A DNA stretch of 57,707 nt from an uncultured Dialister sp. (lineage in GTDB: Bacteria > Bacillota > Negativicutes > Veillonellales > Dialisteraceae). The notes beneath the pieces are model-generated. The model did no database searches, was not told the origin of the DNA, and worked only from the letters and a program-made list of their open reading frames with translations. Below, piece after piece: positions 43,308 to 52,960 of the stretch (position 1 is the stretch's first letter; every line of letters begins with the position of its first letter). Location: positions 1 through 57,707 of the forward strand of contig URIB01000006.1 of assembly GCA_900547785.1 (NCBI GenBank). The letters run 5' to 3'. A program made the translations under genes and the position numbers.

Positions 43308-44128
43308 TTCAAAGAGCTCCATTTCTGTAACATATTGCCCATTCCCTTTCCTTTTTCCTGGGCCAGGAAATTATGAAGGACGTTGCGGAGTCCATCATTT
43401 TCCAGATTTCTGTAAATGTGCCCGCCGTAAGCATAGGAAATAATTCCCGTTTCTTCACTGACGACCACGATAATGCAGTCCGCCTGCTCAGACATCCCGA
43501 TGGCCGCTCTGTGGCGTGTTCCCAGCTCGGATGACAAATTGCGGTCTCTGGTAAGCGGAAGCAGACACCCTGCCGCCATAATTCTGTTTTCCCTGATAAT
43601 GACGGCTCCGTCATGAAGAGGCGTATTGACTATAAATATATTTCCCAAAAGTTCTTTGGATACAAGACCTTCGACACGGATCCCCGTATCTATCCGGTCA
43701 TCAAGTCCCACCATTCTTTCAAAAACAATGAGCGCCCCGATTTTATTCTTCGCCATGACCGCCGTGGCTTCGACAACGTGGTTAATCACCGAATCCAGTT
43801 CCAGTTCATTCATAAGCCGCGAGGAAATATAAAATTTCCCCCGTCCGATTTGTTCCAATGCACGCCGCAATTCCGGCTGGAATACGACCGGCAGGGCCAC
43901 AATGAGCACCGTCATCAATTTATCAAGAATCCAGCTGACTACATGCAGCTGAAGCCATCCGGCAAATACCGTGAAAAGTCCAAGAAAAACCAACCCTTTC
44001 AATAAAGCGGTGGCTCTTGTGTCCCGGACCAGAAGATACATTCTGTAAAAGAAAAAGGCTACTACGAGAATATCCAGTATATCCCAAAGCCTCATCGTCA
44101 TAAATAAACCTTGTATTTGATGAATCAT
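43304..44128 (-). CDS. cdaA: Membrane diadenylate cyclase CdaA
   Basis: CdaA makes the essential second messenger c-di-AMP from two ATP. It has three N-terminal membrane helices (about residues 14-82) and a DAC catalytic domain with the DGA motif (173-175, in LHDGAVII) and GTRHRAAIG (203-211). At 274 residues it has the usual length. AGGAG lies 5 nt before the ATG. As first gene of cdaA-cdaR-glmM it is read from a strong upstream promoter and coupled to cdaR. Confidence 0.95.
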   Translation of the reverse strand: MIHQIQGLFMTMRLWDILDILVVAFFFYRMYLLVRDTRATALLKGLVFLGLFTVFAGWLQLHVVSWILDKLMTVLIVALPVVFQPELRRALEQIGRGKFYISSRLMNELELDSVINHVVEATAVMAKNKIGALIVFERMVGLDDRIDTGIRVEGLVSKELLGNIFIVNTPLHDGAVIIRENRIMAAGCLLPLTRDRNLSSELGTRHRAAIGMSEQADCIIVVVSEETGIISYAYGGHIYRNLENDGLRNVLHNFLAQEKGKGMGNMLQKWSSLK

Positions 44129-44170
44129 GAAAACTCCTATGTCACATGAATACCTTGAATCATTTATTTT

Positions 44171-44200
44171 ATTGTATCACGAAAGTTAAGCACCTGTCAG
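44171..44200 (-). promoter_or_regulatory. Promoter of the cdaA operon
   Basis: On the minus strand: CTGACA (44200-44195), an 18-nt spacer, and TACAAT (44176-44171) with a TG extension, about 45 nt before cdaA. Confidence 0.8.
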
Positions 44201-44261
44201 TTTTGTGATTTTTCGTAAAGGGTTTCAATATTCCGAAGTACAGATATTTTCTTTCTGACAA

Positions 44262-44293
44262 ATTTAAAAGACGCTCCGGAAACGAAACGTCTT
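44262..44293 (-). terminator. Terminator after the LysR and small-ORF pair
   Basis: On the minus strand AAGACG (44293-44288), a 14-nt loop, CGTCTT (44273-44268), then TTAAATTT. It lies directly after the small ORF stop. Confidence 0.6.
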
Positions 44294-44294
44294 C

Positions 44295-44609
44295 TTACTG
44301 ATTATGTCTTCCATAAAAATCCCACTCCAGTTCCTTGATGCGAAACCGGGCATCGGCAGCGTTCTTTTGAAGTGAAAATATGTCTTTTTGCTGTTCTTTG
44401 TTTTCTTCCAAGGCAAGTTCCGCTTCCCATTGGATATTGTTTAGCTGCTCATCATAGCGGGACGCTTCTATATTCATCATCCGCTCCTGAAGATCCGCAA
44501 TCAGTGACTGCTGCCATGAAATCAATGCGAGAAGCAACACGATGCACAGATATAAATACCGGGTATGACTCCGGCCGGTTTCATTTTTCCGTTTTTCCAA
44601 CAAAATCAT
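44295..44609 (-). CDS. Small membrane-anchored coiled-coil protein, unknown function
   Basis: The frame encodes 104 residues: a basic N-terminus, one membrane segment (about residues 18-35, YLYLCIVLLLALISW), and then a charged helical stretch likely to form a coiled coil. The layout recalls FtsL/FtsB-type or septum-formation-initiator proteins, but no specific motif was recognised. It follows the LysR gene by 7 bp. The AAGGG in front is too close to the ATG at 44609; a TTG two or three codons later would be better spaced. A terminator lies right behind it. Confidence 0.65.
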   Translation of the reverse strand: MILLEKRKNETGRSHTRYLYLCIVLLLALISWQQSLIADLQERMMNIEASRYDEQLNNIQWEAELALEENKEQQKDIFSLQKNAADARFRIKELEWDFYGRHNQ

Positions 44610-44616
44610 CCCTTGC

Positions 44617-45522
44617 TCAGCTATTTTCCATATTTGCCAAAAGCTCTAAATGCTCTTTTGTAAACTCAATCCACAAACGAGCGGCTCTAGACATATAGCG
44701 TCCTTTCTTCCAGATGGCATACAGATGATGTGTCATTTTCGGCTCCGTCAGAGGTCGAACCGCTATATTTCCATTTTCTCCGCTTTCAGGACAAAGCCGG
44801 CTCGGAAGCACCGCCACACCCAAACCGGATGATACCGTCTGGAGCATCAATTCCCGTTGGCTGGTTTCAAATACAATTTTCGGTGTAAATCCGATTTTTT
44901 CGCAATTCGCCAATATATCATCATGGAGATTAAAATCATCTCTGTACAGCACCAGCGGATAATCAGACAGCAGTTTCAAAGGGATTTCTTTTCTCTCTTC
45001 CAATGGATACCCTTTCGGCATAACGACACACATCTCATCATCGGATAAGAAAAACGACTCAAAATCTTTATTGGGAATCGTGCAAATAATTCCCACGTCG
45101 ATGACGCCTTCCTGAACGGACGACTCGATCACCTTGGAGCCGTATTCATATAATTTGATGGAAATTTGAGGATACGTCCGTTTAAACTCTCCCAAAAGCT
45201 TCGCAAAAACATGGGCATCCGTAATAGGCGGCAGTCCGATCTGTATAGTATCCTGTTTTAAATTAAATTCATTTTCAAAATCTGATTTCAAATGTTCAAA
45301 GACAAAAAGGCATCGTTTCACATAGTTAAAAAAAATAGTTCCCGGTGCTGTTATCTCCACGGTTTTCGCGTTACGGATAAACAATGTCACACCCATTTCA
45401 TCCTCAAGCGATTTGATCATACGGCTGATGGCGGACTGGGAAATATGCAAATTTCTGGCGGCTTTACTGAAACTTTTCTGTTCCGCCACTTCCATGAAAT
45501 ATTTAAGATGCCGATAGTCCAT
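44617..45522 (-). CDS. LysR-family transcriptional regulator
   Basis: This 301-residue LysR-type regulator has an N-terminal winged helix-turn-helix (MDYRHLKYFMEVAEQKSFSKAARNLHISQSAISR...) and a two-lobed effector domain that begins IQIGLPPITDAH and includes SSGLGVAVLPSRL. It is divergent from the pyruvate:ferredoxin oxidoreductase gene across a 265-bp gap that holds a LysR-type dyad (T-N11-A). LysR regulators commonly control the divergent neighbour, so it probably regulates nifJ and itself. The effector is unknown. Confidence 0.9.
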   Translation of the reverse strand: MDYRHLKYFMEVAEQKSFSKAARNLHISQSAISRMIKSLEDEMGVTLFIRNAKTVEITAPGTIFFNYVKRCLFVFEHLKSDFENEFNLKQDTIQIGLPPITDAHVFAKLLGEFKRTYPQISIKLYEYGSKVIESSVQEGVIDVGIICTIPNKDFESFFLSDDEMCVVMPKGYPLEERKEIPLKLLSDYPLVLYRDDFNLHDDILANCEKIGFTPKIVFETSQRELMLQTVSSGLGVAVLPSRLCPESGENGNIAVRPLTEPKMTHHLYAIWKKGRYMSRAARLWIEFTKEHLELLANMENS

Positions 45523-45691
45523 ATTTGTTTCCTCCCGGTCTTTTATCCGCTAAGCACACCTTGCAGGCTTTGATACAAATTGATTTATCTTGTCGAAAAA
45601 CGGAGATTAAACTATAATGAAAATGAGTTTTTGTTTTGTAAACAAGCTTATGTATTGTCCAGATGATTATATATTATTTAAATATCATCAT

Positions 45692-45710
45692 CTATGAGAT
45701 TTTCTCATAG
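45692..45710. promoter_or_regulatory. LysR-type operator between lysR and nifJ
   Basis: CTATGAGA-TTT-TCTCATAG is an 8-bp perfect inverted repeat containing the T-N11-A pattern of LysR recognition sites. It is 19 bp upstream of the -35 of the nifJ promoter, the usual activator position. Confidence 0.65.
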
Positions 45711-45728
45711 TAATTGTACATAATTTTT

Positions 45729-45757
45729 TTGCATCTGGCAAGAAACACAAGTATAAC
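45729..45757 (+). promoter_or_regulatory. Likely promoter of nifJ
   Basis: TTGCAT (45729-45734), a 17-nt spacer, TATAAC (45752-45757). The weak -35 next to the LysR dyad fits an activated promoter. Confidence 0.6.
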
Positions 45758-45787
45758 AGGGAATGAAGGGAAAGGAGTATTTGATTC

Positions 45788-48700
45788 ATGAAAAAAATTA
45801 AAACCATGGACGGCAATACCGCCGCCGCGTATATTTCATATGCATTTACGGAAGTCGCCGCCATTTATCCGATCACCCCGTCTTCACCGATGGCGGAATC
45901 TGTCGATGAATGGGCGGCTCACGGCAAAAAGAATATTTTCGGAGACACCGTACAAGTCCTCGAAATGCAATCGGAAGGCGGTGCCGCCGGAGCTTTTCAC
46001 GGTTCTCTCCAAAGCGGGGCGCTGACTTCCACTTACACAGCCTCTCAGGGAATGCTGCTCATGCTTCCCAACATGTATAAAGTGGCAGGCGAATTACTGC
46101 CCGGCGTTTTTCATATCGCCGCCAGAGCTTTGGCAAACCATGCTCTATCTATTTTCGGTGATCATCAGGATGTCATGAGCGCCCGTGCCACAGGTTGCGC
46201 CATGCTGGCAGAGGCGAATGTACAGGAAATCATGGATTTAGCAGGAATTGCCCATCTGGCTGCTATCAAAGGGCGTGTTCCTTTTATCAACTTCTTTGAC
46301 GGATTCCGCACGAGCCATGAAATCCAAAAGGTGGAAGTCCTTGACTATGAAGAACTTGCATCACTGATCGATCAGGATGCACTCGCCCGTTTCCGCTCCG
46401 CGTCTCTCCATCCGAATCATCCGGTCATCCGCGGCACTGCGGAAAATCCTGATATTTATTTCCAACATTGCGAAGTGGCGAATCCGTTTTATGAAGCGAT
46501 TCCTGACATTGTTCAAAGCTACATGGATAAAATCAGTGCCATCACAGGCAGAAGCTATCATCTCTTTGACTATTACGGTGCTCCCGATGCAGACCGTGTG
46601 ATTGTCGCTATCGGCTCCGTTACGGATATTTGCAAAGAAGTTTCTGATGCGCTGAATGCTGACGGGGAAAAGGTAGGTGTGCTGAATGTTCATCTGTACC
46701 GCCCTTTCTCGGTCAAGCACTTCATTAATCAATTACCTGAAAGTGTAAAGAAAATTGCCGTTCTCGACCGGACCCGTGAACCGGGTGCCATCGGCGAACC
46801 TCTGTTTTTAGATGTGCAAAGCGCCATCGCCGCTTCAGAGCGGAATATTCATGTCTGCGGCGGCCGATACGGCCTCGGATCAAAAGATGTCACCCCCGAA
46901 GATATTATGGCGGTCTATGAACATCTGAAAGCAGATAAACCGCGTCATAATTTTACCTTATCCATCAAAGATGATGTGACCCGTTTATCCCTTGCTCCCG
47001 TTCCCGTACCTTTCGCAAAAAGCAGTTCCGTATCCTGCAAATTTTGGGGATTCGGATCTGACGGTACGGTAGGCGCGAATAAGAGCGCCATCAAAATTAT
47101 CGGCGATCATACCCCCATGTATGCCCAGGGATATTTCGCTTATGACTCCAAAAAATCAGGCGGTGTAACGATTTCCCATTTACGCTTCGGCCCCGACCCG
47201 ATCCGCAAACCCTATCTGATACAAAAAGCGGACTACATTGCCTGCCACCGTCCGTCCTATGTCTATAAATACGACCTGCTCCGCGGTTTCAAACCGGGCG
47301 GTACGTTCCTTTTAAACTGTACCTGGCGGCCCGAAGACCTTGACCGGGCATTACCTGTCACTTTAAAAAGAAAATTAGCGGCTCTCCATGCGAAATTTTA
47401 TATCATTGATGCTTTTGAAATCGCAAAAAATATCGGCCTCAGCGGACGCATTAATATGATTATGCAAGCTGCCTTCTTCCATCTGACCGGAATCATTCCC
47501 GAAGCCGCTGCCGTAAAATATCTGAAAGAAGCCAATGAAACTTCTTACGGTCGCAAAGGGCAGCATGTCATTGATATGAATAATGCCGCTGTCGATGCGG
47601 GTATCGGCGGTGCAATTGAAGTTCCCGTTCCCGAAGAATGGGCTCATGCCACTACGGGCGGATCTGTCGCACGGATTTCCCGCCCCGATTTCATAAAAAA
47701 TGTCTGTGATGTCATGAACCGTCAGGAAGGAGATGACCTTCCCGTTTCTACATTTAAAGGCATAGAAGACGGTACATTCCAAACCGGCACTTCCAAATAT
47801 GAACGGCCCACAGCAGCTATACAGGTTCCCGAATGGATAGCAGAAAACTGTATAGAATGTAACCAGTGCGCCGCATCATGTCCGCATGCGACCATCCGTC
47901 CCGTTCTCGCTACGGAAGAAGAAGCGGACAAAGCGCCCGAAGGATTTATCGTAAAAGATTTCCAAGGACCTGTGAAAGGCTTGAAATTCCGTATTGTCAT
48001 TTCCCAGGAAGACTGCTATGGCTGTGGGATTTGTGCCAACGTCTGCCCCGCTAAAAACAAAGCGCTCGTCATGAAACCCATCGAAACACAATTGGAAAAG
48101 CAAAGACTTTGGGATTATGCCATGAAAATTCCGAGAAAGAAGAATCCTATCAAGAAAGAAACCATTCGCGGCGCGATGTTTGAACCGACCTATTTTGAAT
48201 TTTCCGGAGCCTGTGCAGGCTGCGGAGAAACACCGTATGTCCATCTGGTCACACAGCTCTTCGGTGACAGAATGCTGATTGCCAATGCAACAGGCTGCTC
48301 TTCAATCTATGGCGCAAGTTCTCCGTCCATGCCATATACAACAAATGCCAAAGGGCACGGTCCCGCCTGGGCGAACTCGCTTTTTGAGGATAATGCGGAA
48401 TACGGACTGGGTATGCACTTGGGAGAAATCAAACTCCGTAACCGTATCGTCAAAAAACTGGAATCTCTTCTGCCCTCTGTGGAAGGAGAGACTGAAGCAG
48501 CCATCCGGGATTGGCTGGATCATAAAAACATCGGCGACGGTACCAGAGAACGGGCGGAACGACTGGAAGAACAGCTGACTGCCGAAGTAGATAAGCATCC
48601 TGAGTTTAAAGACATTCTTCAGTGGAAAGATCACTTCATCAAAAAGAGCCAGTGGATTTTCGGCGGTGACGGATGGGCCTATGATATCGGATTCGGCGGT

Positions 48701-49315
48701 TTGGATCATGTTCTTGCTTCCGGAGAAGATATCAATGTCCTTGTCTTGGATACGGAAGTGTATTCCAATACCGGCGGTCAGTCTTCCAAATCCACACCGG
48801 CGGCGGCTATCGCCAAATTCGCCGCTTCGGGAAAGAAAACAAAGAAAAAAGATCTCGGCATGATGGCGGTTTCCTACGGGTATATTTACGTCGCACAAAT
48901 CGCTTTAGGCGCCGACATGAATCAAGCCATCAAAGCCATTACGGAAGCGGAAGCGTATCCCGGACCTTCTCTGATTATCGCTTACTCCCCCTGCATCAAT
49001 CACGGTCTCCAGGCAGGCATGGGGCTTTCTATGGAAGAAGAAAAACAGGCGGTGGCATGCGGCTACTGGTCGACATGGAGATATAACCCGGCGCTCCTTG
49101 ATGAGGGAAAAAATCCGTTCCGGTTGGACAGCCGTGAACCGAAAGGCAATTTCCGCGATTTCCTCATGGGAGAAGTCCGTTTCTCCAGTTTGGCGAAACT
49201 GTTCCCCGATAAAGCGGAAGAACTTTTCGCCAAAACGGAAAAAGACGCCGCTATACGACGTCAGAATTATGTCCGTATGCAAAAGTCATTTGAAGGGGAA
49301 TTGCAAGATAAATAA
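45788..49315 (+). CDS. nifJ: Pyruvate:ferredoxin (flavodoxin) oxidoreductase
   Basis: This single-chain enzyme of strict anaerobes oxidises pyruvate to acetyl-CoA and CO2 and reduces ferredoxin. The 1175-residue protein has the N-terminal domain beginning MDGNTAAAYISYAFTEV and IYPITPSSPMAE, and the CoA-binding and linker domains. Two [4Fe-4S] motifs follow, CIECNQCAASCP and CYGCGICANVCP. The C-terminal thiamine diphosphate domain has FSGACAGCGETPY and GGDGWAYDIGFGG. All domains are intact. GGAG lies about 10 nt before the ATG. The gene is alone between the divergent LysR gene and a terminator and is a central catabolic step. Confidence 0.96.
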   Translation: MKKIKTMDGNTAAAYISYAFTEVAAIYPITPSSPMAESVDEWAAHGKKNIFGDTVQVLEMQSEGGAAGAFHGSLQSGALTSTYTASQGMLLMLPNMYKVAGELLPGVFHIAARALANHALSIFGDHQDVMSARATGCAMLAEANVQEIMDLAGIAHLAAIKGRVPFINFFDGFRTSHEIQKVEVLDYEELASLIDQDALARFRSASLHPNHPVIRGTAENPDIYFQHCEVANPFYEAIPDIVQSYMDKISAITGRSYHLFDYYGAPDADRVIVAIGSVTDICKEVSDALNADGEKVGVLNVHLYRPFSVKHFINQLPESVKKIAVLDRTREPGAIGEPLFLDVQSAIAASERNIHVCGGRYGLGSKDVTPEDIMAVYEHLKADKPRHNFTLSIKDDVTRLSLAPVPVPFAKSSSVSCKFWGFGSDGTVGANKSAIKIIGDHTPMYAQGYFAYDSKKSGGVTISHLRFGPDPIRKPYLIQKADYIACHRPSYVYKYDLLRGFKPGGTFLLNCTWRPEDLDRALPVTLKRKLAALHAKFYIIDAFEIAKNIGLSGRINMIMQAAFFHLTGIIPEAAAVKYLKEANETSYGRKGQHVIDMNNAAVDAGIGGAIEVPVPEEWAHATTGGSVARISRPDFIKNVCDVMNRQEGDDLPVSTFKGIEDGTFQTGTSKYERPTAAIQVPEWIAENCIECNQCAASCPHATIRPVLATEEEADKAPEGFIVKDFQGPVKGLKFRIVISQEDCYGCGICANVCPAKNKALVMKPIETQLEKQRLWDYAMKIPRKKNPIKKETIRGAMFEPTYFEFSGACAGCGETPYVHLVTQLFGDRMLIANATGCSSIYGASSPSMPYTTNAKGHGPAWANSLFEDNAEYGLGMHLGEIKLRNRIVKKLESLLPSVEGETEAAIRDWLDHKNIGDGTRERAERLEEQLTAEVDKHPEFKDILQWKDHFIKKSQWIFGGDGWAYDIGFGGLDHVLASGEDINVLVLDTEVYSNTGGQSSKSTPAAAIAKFAASGKKTKKKDLGMMAVSYGYIYVAQIALGADMNQAIKAITEAEAYPGPSLIIAYSPCINHGLQAGMGLSMEEEKQAVACGYWSTWRYNPALLDEGKNPFRLDSREPKGNFRDFLMGEVRFSSLAKLFPDKAEELFAKTEKDAAIRRQNYVRMQKSFEGELQDK

Positions 49316-49326
49316 ATTGACACAAG

Positions 49327-49365
49327 AAAAAAGCATGTTTTCTATATAGAGAACATGCTTTTTTA
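49327..49365. terminator. Bidirectional terminator after nifJ
   Basis: AAAAAAGCATGTT (49327-49339) pairs with AACATGCTTTTTT (49352-49364), with a further TCT/AGA pair inside. It lies between convergent genes. Confidence 0.85.
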
Positions 49366-49371
49366 ATTGCA

Positions 49372-49824
49372 TCATGCCAGACGAAGTGCATTAGGCACTC
49401 TTACAGAAGCTAAATGCTCCGACATATCCATATACAACTCTATATCATCGAAAAAATAATCAAATAAATCACTGAATGACGTATCCAATTCATCGGTAAA
49501 TTCATATTCCAGATAGTAGGGCATCCAGCCTGCTTTCATAAAGAAATATTTCATATCCCGCGGTTCTCCCTGCGACTTTAAATGTGCCGCTTTCAAAAGC
49601 TCTGCCCCGGAAATTTTCTTATAACCGAAATAGGATACCATAGACAGAATTATCAGTTTGGTCTTATAGTTTTTCTCTAATATATCCAGTACGTCCATAT
49701 TGACGCCCAGTTTTTGCGCAACGGCTCTGATTTCCTTCGTCTTTTTGTTATACTCCTCTTCTGTCATGTCAATCCCGTATCCGTCCGACATTTCATAAAG
49801 GAGTCCCCTTTTCTCCATTTCCAT
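49372..49824 (-). CDS. Conserved-looking small protein, unknown function
   Basis: The chosen start at 49824 has GAGGA 8 nt upstream and gives 150 residues; a longer frame to 49947 would run into the symporter gene with a basic, unlikely N-terminus. The product is acidic at the C-terminus (several Asp/Phe/Tyr in FSDLFDYFFDDIELYMDM). A helical middle part reads KTKEIRAVAQKLGVNMDVLDILEKNY. There is no signal peptide or membrane segment, and no family was recognised. It follows the symporter gene in the same direction and may be the last gene of that unit. Confidence 0.65.
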   Translation of the reverse strand: MEMEKRGLLYEMSDGYGIDMTEEEYNKKTKEIRAVAQKLGVNMDVLDILEKNYKTKLIILSMVSYFGYKKISGAELLKAAHLKSQGEPRDMKYFFMKAGWMPYYLEYEFTDELDTSFSDLFDYFFDDIELYMDMSEHLASVRVPNALRLA

Positions 49825-49928
49825 AGTGCATTCCTCTTTTCTTTTCACGCTGAAACGCATCCTGTCTTTTATTTCACGCTTTTCCTTTTTCCTCTTTTCG
49901 CAAAATGGCTTTCCTATGCAGAGGCTTC

Positions 49929-51449
49929 TTATTCTTGCTTGTCCCAATAATCAACTTTCATGCCGATAACGGAAGAGTCAAATTTTTTCTCCCCCTGTTC
50001 ATAATTTTCAGTCGCTTTCCGCACATACTTGAATCCCAGATAGAGCATGGGAATATTGCAATACACGATAATAATATTTCCCAAATCGGAGAAGGCCCAA
50101 AGATTAGATAAATCATATCCGGCTATATCACAAAAAATGCCAAAAGCGGTGACAAAAATCCCCAGTCCCCGGATGAAATGGATAAACGGCTTGGCCGCGG
50201 AAATCCGGTTCGCCGATATTTCTGAAAATGTGATAAATCCGATTACGCAAGTGTATGCGAACAGGCAAAAGCAGACGGAAACCAAAAATAGCACAACTTG
50301 ACTGAATCCTTCCGGAGTCATGGATCCGATGGACAAAAGAAATTTCGGATACGTTCCTGCTGCTTTCCATGCTTCAGGTTCTGCTGCCCATCTTTGCGCC
50401 ATAATCACAATGAATCCCGTCATGGTACAAATGACATGGGTGTCCAAAAAGACGCCGATGGCGGAAATAATGCCCTGCTCGCACGGATGATTCGCTTCTG
50501 CAGCGGCGGCAGGCATGGTAATCGTACCCTGCCCGGCTTCGTTTGACATCAAACCTCTTTTCACGCCCTGCATGAGAACCGTGCCGAAAGCCCCGCCAAA
50601 AACAGCTTCCGGACTGAACGCACCACTGAATACGGCATGAAAGAAATACGGAACATTATCCAAGTTGGAAAAAATAAGAAGCACTACGGTGCCGATGTAA
50701 ATCGCTGCCATAAGCGGCACCATTCTGTTGCTGACAGCCGCAATCCTTTTAATTCCTCCGAAAGCCATCACGGTGGCAAGAGCAATCACGATAAGAGACA
50801 CGGTATAATAAAATTCCGATTGGACGGGAATCGTTCCTCCCGTCAAAATTTCTCCCATAGCGCCTACCGATGAAACGACATTGAATCCCTGGGCGGGAAG
50901 ACACATGAGGGCATATAAAATATAGACCAGTGATAACGCTACACCGACGCCTGCACTGTTTCCGCAAAGACGGCGGGCATAGAAAGGCAATCCTCCCACA
51001 AATTCACCGCCCCTCTTTTCTTTGAAGATCTGTGCCAGCGTACTCTCCGTATAGGCAGTTGCCATACCGAAAAAAGCGGATATCCACATCCAGAAAAGCG
51101 CTCCCGGTCCTCCGGCGGCTATCGCACCGGTGACACCGATAATATTTCCCGGTCCCACCCGCATGGCGGTACTCAAACAAAATGCTGCCAAGGGTGAAAT
51201 CCCTGTCCGGATATGCCGTCTTTGTATAATCGTATGAACTCCGGATTTAAATTTCCGCACCTGGATTCCCTTAAGACGGAACGTGAAATACAGGCCGGAA
51301 CCGACAAGAACAATGACGGCTAACGAAAACTCTCCTAAAAGCGGAATCGCTTTCCAAAATCCGAACATTTTGGGAAAATCCCAAAAAAAATCGGATACGG
51401 GGATGACAAATGATAATACTGCGTTTGCAGCGGCAAATAAACTGTCCAT
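49929..51449 (-). CDS. Sodium:alanine symporter family protein (AGCS)
   Basis: The AGCS carrier takes up alanine or glycine with sodium ions. The 506-residue polytopic protein shows the family segments: SPLAAFCLSTAMRVGPGNIIGVTGAIAAGGPGALFWMW near residue 85-120, then FGTVLMQGVKRGLMSNEAGQGTITMPAAAAEANHP. The latter carries the NEAGxGT signature. AAGGAG lies 7 nt before the ATG. It is downstream of an aminotransferase gene (75-bp gap), which fits import and transamination of an amino acid. Confidence 0.93.
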   Translation of the reverse strand: MDSLFAAANAVLSFVIPVSDFFWDFPKMFGFWKAIPLLGEFSLAVIVLVGSGLYFTFRLKGIQVRKFKSGVHTIIQRRHIRTGISPLAAFCLSTAMRVGPGNIIGVTGAIAAGGPGALFWMWISAFFGMATAYTESTLAQIFKEKRGGEFVGGLPFYARRLCGNSAGVGVALSLVYILYALMCLPAQGFNVVSSVGAMGEILTGGTIPVQSEFYYTVSLIVIALATVMAFGGIKRIAAVSNRMVPLMAAIYIGTVVLLIFSNLDNVPYFFHAVFSGAFSPEAVFGGAFGTVLMQGVKRGLMSNEAGQGTITMPAAAAEANHPCEQGIISAIGVFLDTHVICTMTGFIVIMAQRWAAEPEAWKAAGTYPKFLLSIGSMTPEGFSQVVLFLVSVCFCLFAYTCVIGFITFSEISANRISAAKPFIHFIRGLGIFVTAFGIFCDIAGYDLSNLWAFSDLGNIIIVYCNIPMLYLGFKYVRKATENYEQGEKKFDSSVIGMKVDYWDKQE

Positions 51450-51524
51450 GCTTATACTCCTTGTAAAAAGAACGATTTTAGAACGCTGTACCTGTTTCCA
51501 AAACCGTCCTCACTTTTATGTATT

Positions 51525-52799
51525 TCAAATCCGTTTCAAAGAATTCCGATTATTGTTTCGCCCCGTTTCTTGAATGGCAAAAGCGAGTTTGGCTGCAAGT
51601 CCTTTCATTTTCGCTTTCGATATGGAACAAACGGCCAGGCGGATTCCTTTTTTCATGGGTACAAGGAATATATTTTCCTTTTCCAAAAGGTCGCATACTT
51701 TCTGTGCCCCTTCTACAGGAATAGTAATGAAAAATCCTGAAATATAGGGGACAATTTTAATGCCCGCTTCTTTCGATTCGTCCACAAAAATAGAGGCTCT
51801 TTCCTGGATCAGCTTATAATAAGCATCCCTTTCTCTATCGAGCTGACGGATTTTTCCGGGGTCGCTGCAAATATCAATCATCACATTCTGTGCCGCACTG
51901 TTGCAATTCGACCAGGTGGCACGACTCGCATATTGGTTCACATCGACAAACTCTTTTGCCACCTCTTTATCGGATGTAACGGCAATCATCGCTCCCTGGC
52001 GCTGCCCGTAAAGAGTGAATCCTTTTGATAATGTATACGCGATAATCACCAGAATATTTTTCGGTAAGTTTCCGAAAACCTTGAAAAACTTGCGGCATTC
52101 TTCTTTTTCACCGCTATAATCCAAATAGGCAATATCGGGCACCAAAATGATATTTTTGTCTTTGCCCTCTGCCGCCGCTTTCAGCACATCGACAGCGGAC
52201 TGCCATTCTGCTACACTCATGGAGTAACCGGTGGGATTATTGGCAATCCCGTTTAAAATAATGACCAGATTTTTCTGGCGGTTTAGAATATCGCTCACTT
52301 TTTCACGGAAAGAATCAATATTGAATGTCCCTTCATCATTCAAAAATTCGAAGGTGCTTATTTTATTATTGGGATAATCAATGAGCGAATTATAAGCGCC
52401 CCAGTGCCAGTCTGTAATTAAAACCTCTTCTCCCTGCCCCGCATAATTATGAATGACGTGATGAAGCACGCCTGTTCCTCCCGGAGTCGAGCAGGCTTCT
52501 ATATATCCGTCAGGGCGGGAATCACCGAAGCACTGCCCGATACAGCTTTCCAAAAACCTGGCATATCCCTGAATCGGTGCATACGCGCATATTTGCCGGG
52601 GTGTCAGCCTTTTATAAGCCTCCTGTACCACATCGAGAACGACCAAATTCCCTTCTTCGTCAAGAATAGAACCGACCGTTCCGTTTACCACCTTATCATT
52701 TCCTATCTGGCCCGCCAATGCCACGGCTCTGTTGTTCGCTGCAAAAATATTATCTTCTGCGCATTTCCCTTTGACTTGCGGTGCTACAATGCTGTACAT
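51525..52799 (-). CDS. PLP-dependent class I/II aminotransferase
   Basis: This fold-type I aminotransferase has 424 residues. Visible cofactor contacts are N188 in NNPTGY (187-192), D222 and Y225 in PDIAYLDY, the Schiff-base Lys K259 in YTLSKGFTLYGQR, and the following Arg. It is most like aromatic or aspartate aminotransferases; the substrate cannot be fixed by sequence. The next gene in the operon is an alanine/glycine-type symporter, which makes a neutral amino acid plausible as donor. GGGAGGGAAC precedes the ATG. Confidence 0.87.
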   Translation of the reverse strand: MYSIVAPQVKGKCAEDNIFAANNRAVALAGQIGNDKVVNGTVGSILDEEGNLVVLDVVQEAYKRLTPRQICAYAPIQGYARFLESCIGQCFGDSRPDGYIEACSTPGGTGVLHHVIHNYAGQGEEVLITDWHWGAYNSLIDYPNNKISTFEFLNDEGTFNIDSFREKVSDILNRQKNLVIILNGIANNPTGYSMSVAEWQSAVDVLKAAAEGKDKNIILVPDIAYLDYSGEKEECRKFFKVFGNLPKNILVIIAYTLSKGFTLYGQRQGAMIAVTSDKEVAKEFVDVNQYASRATWSNCNSAAQNVMIDICSDPGKIRQLDRERDAYYKLIQERASIFVDESKEAGIKIVPYISGFFITIPVEGAQKVCDLLEKENIFLVPMKKGIRLAVCSISKAKMKGLAAKLAFAIQETGRNNNRNSLKRI

Positions 52800-52848
52800 A
52801 AGTTCCCTCCCGTTTGAAATTTCTTTTTATTATTGATGAGTTTTATTC

Positions 52849-52877
52849 ATTGTACCATTGAAAAAAGTGCACTGCAA
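52849..52877 (-). promoter_or_regulatory. Promoter of the aminotransferase-symporter operon
   Basis: On the minus strand: TTGCAG (52877-52872), a 17-nt spacer, TACAAT (52854-52849), about 50 nt before the start codon. Confidence 0.75.
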
Positions 52878-52960
52878 TAAAAAACAGGCTGCATTTCGTC
52901 CGTATTTCACCAGGGGGCATACGGAACCGGATTTTTCTTTGCATGAAAAAGGAGTCTTGC

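Noticed and set aside
48302..48898. 198-codon minus-strand frame inside nifJ
   Set aside because: It is a shadow of the thiamine diphosphate domain of nifJ.
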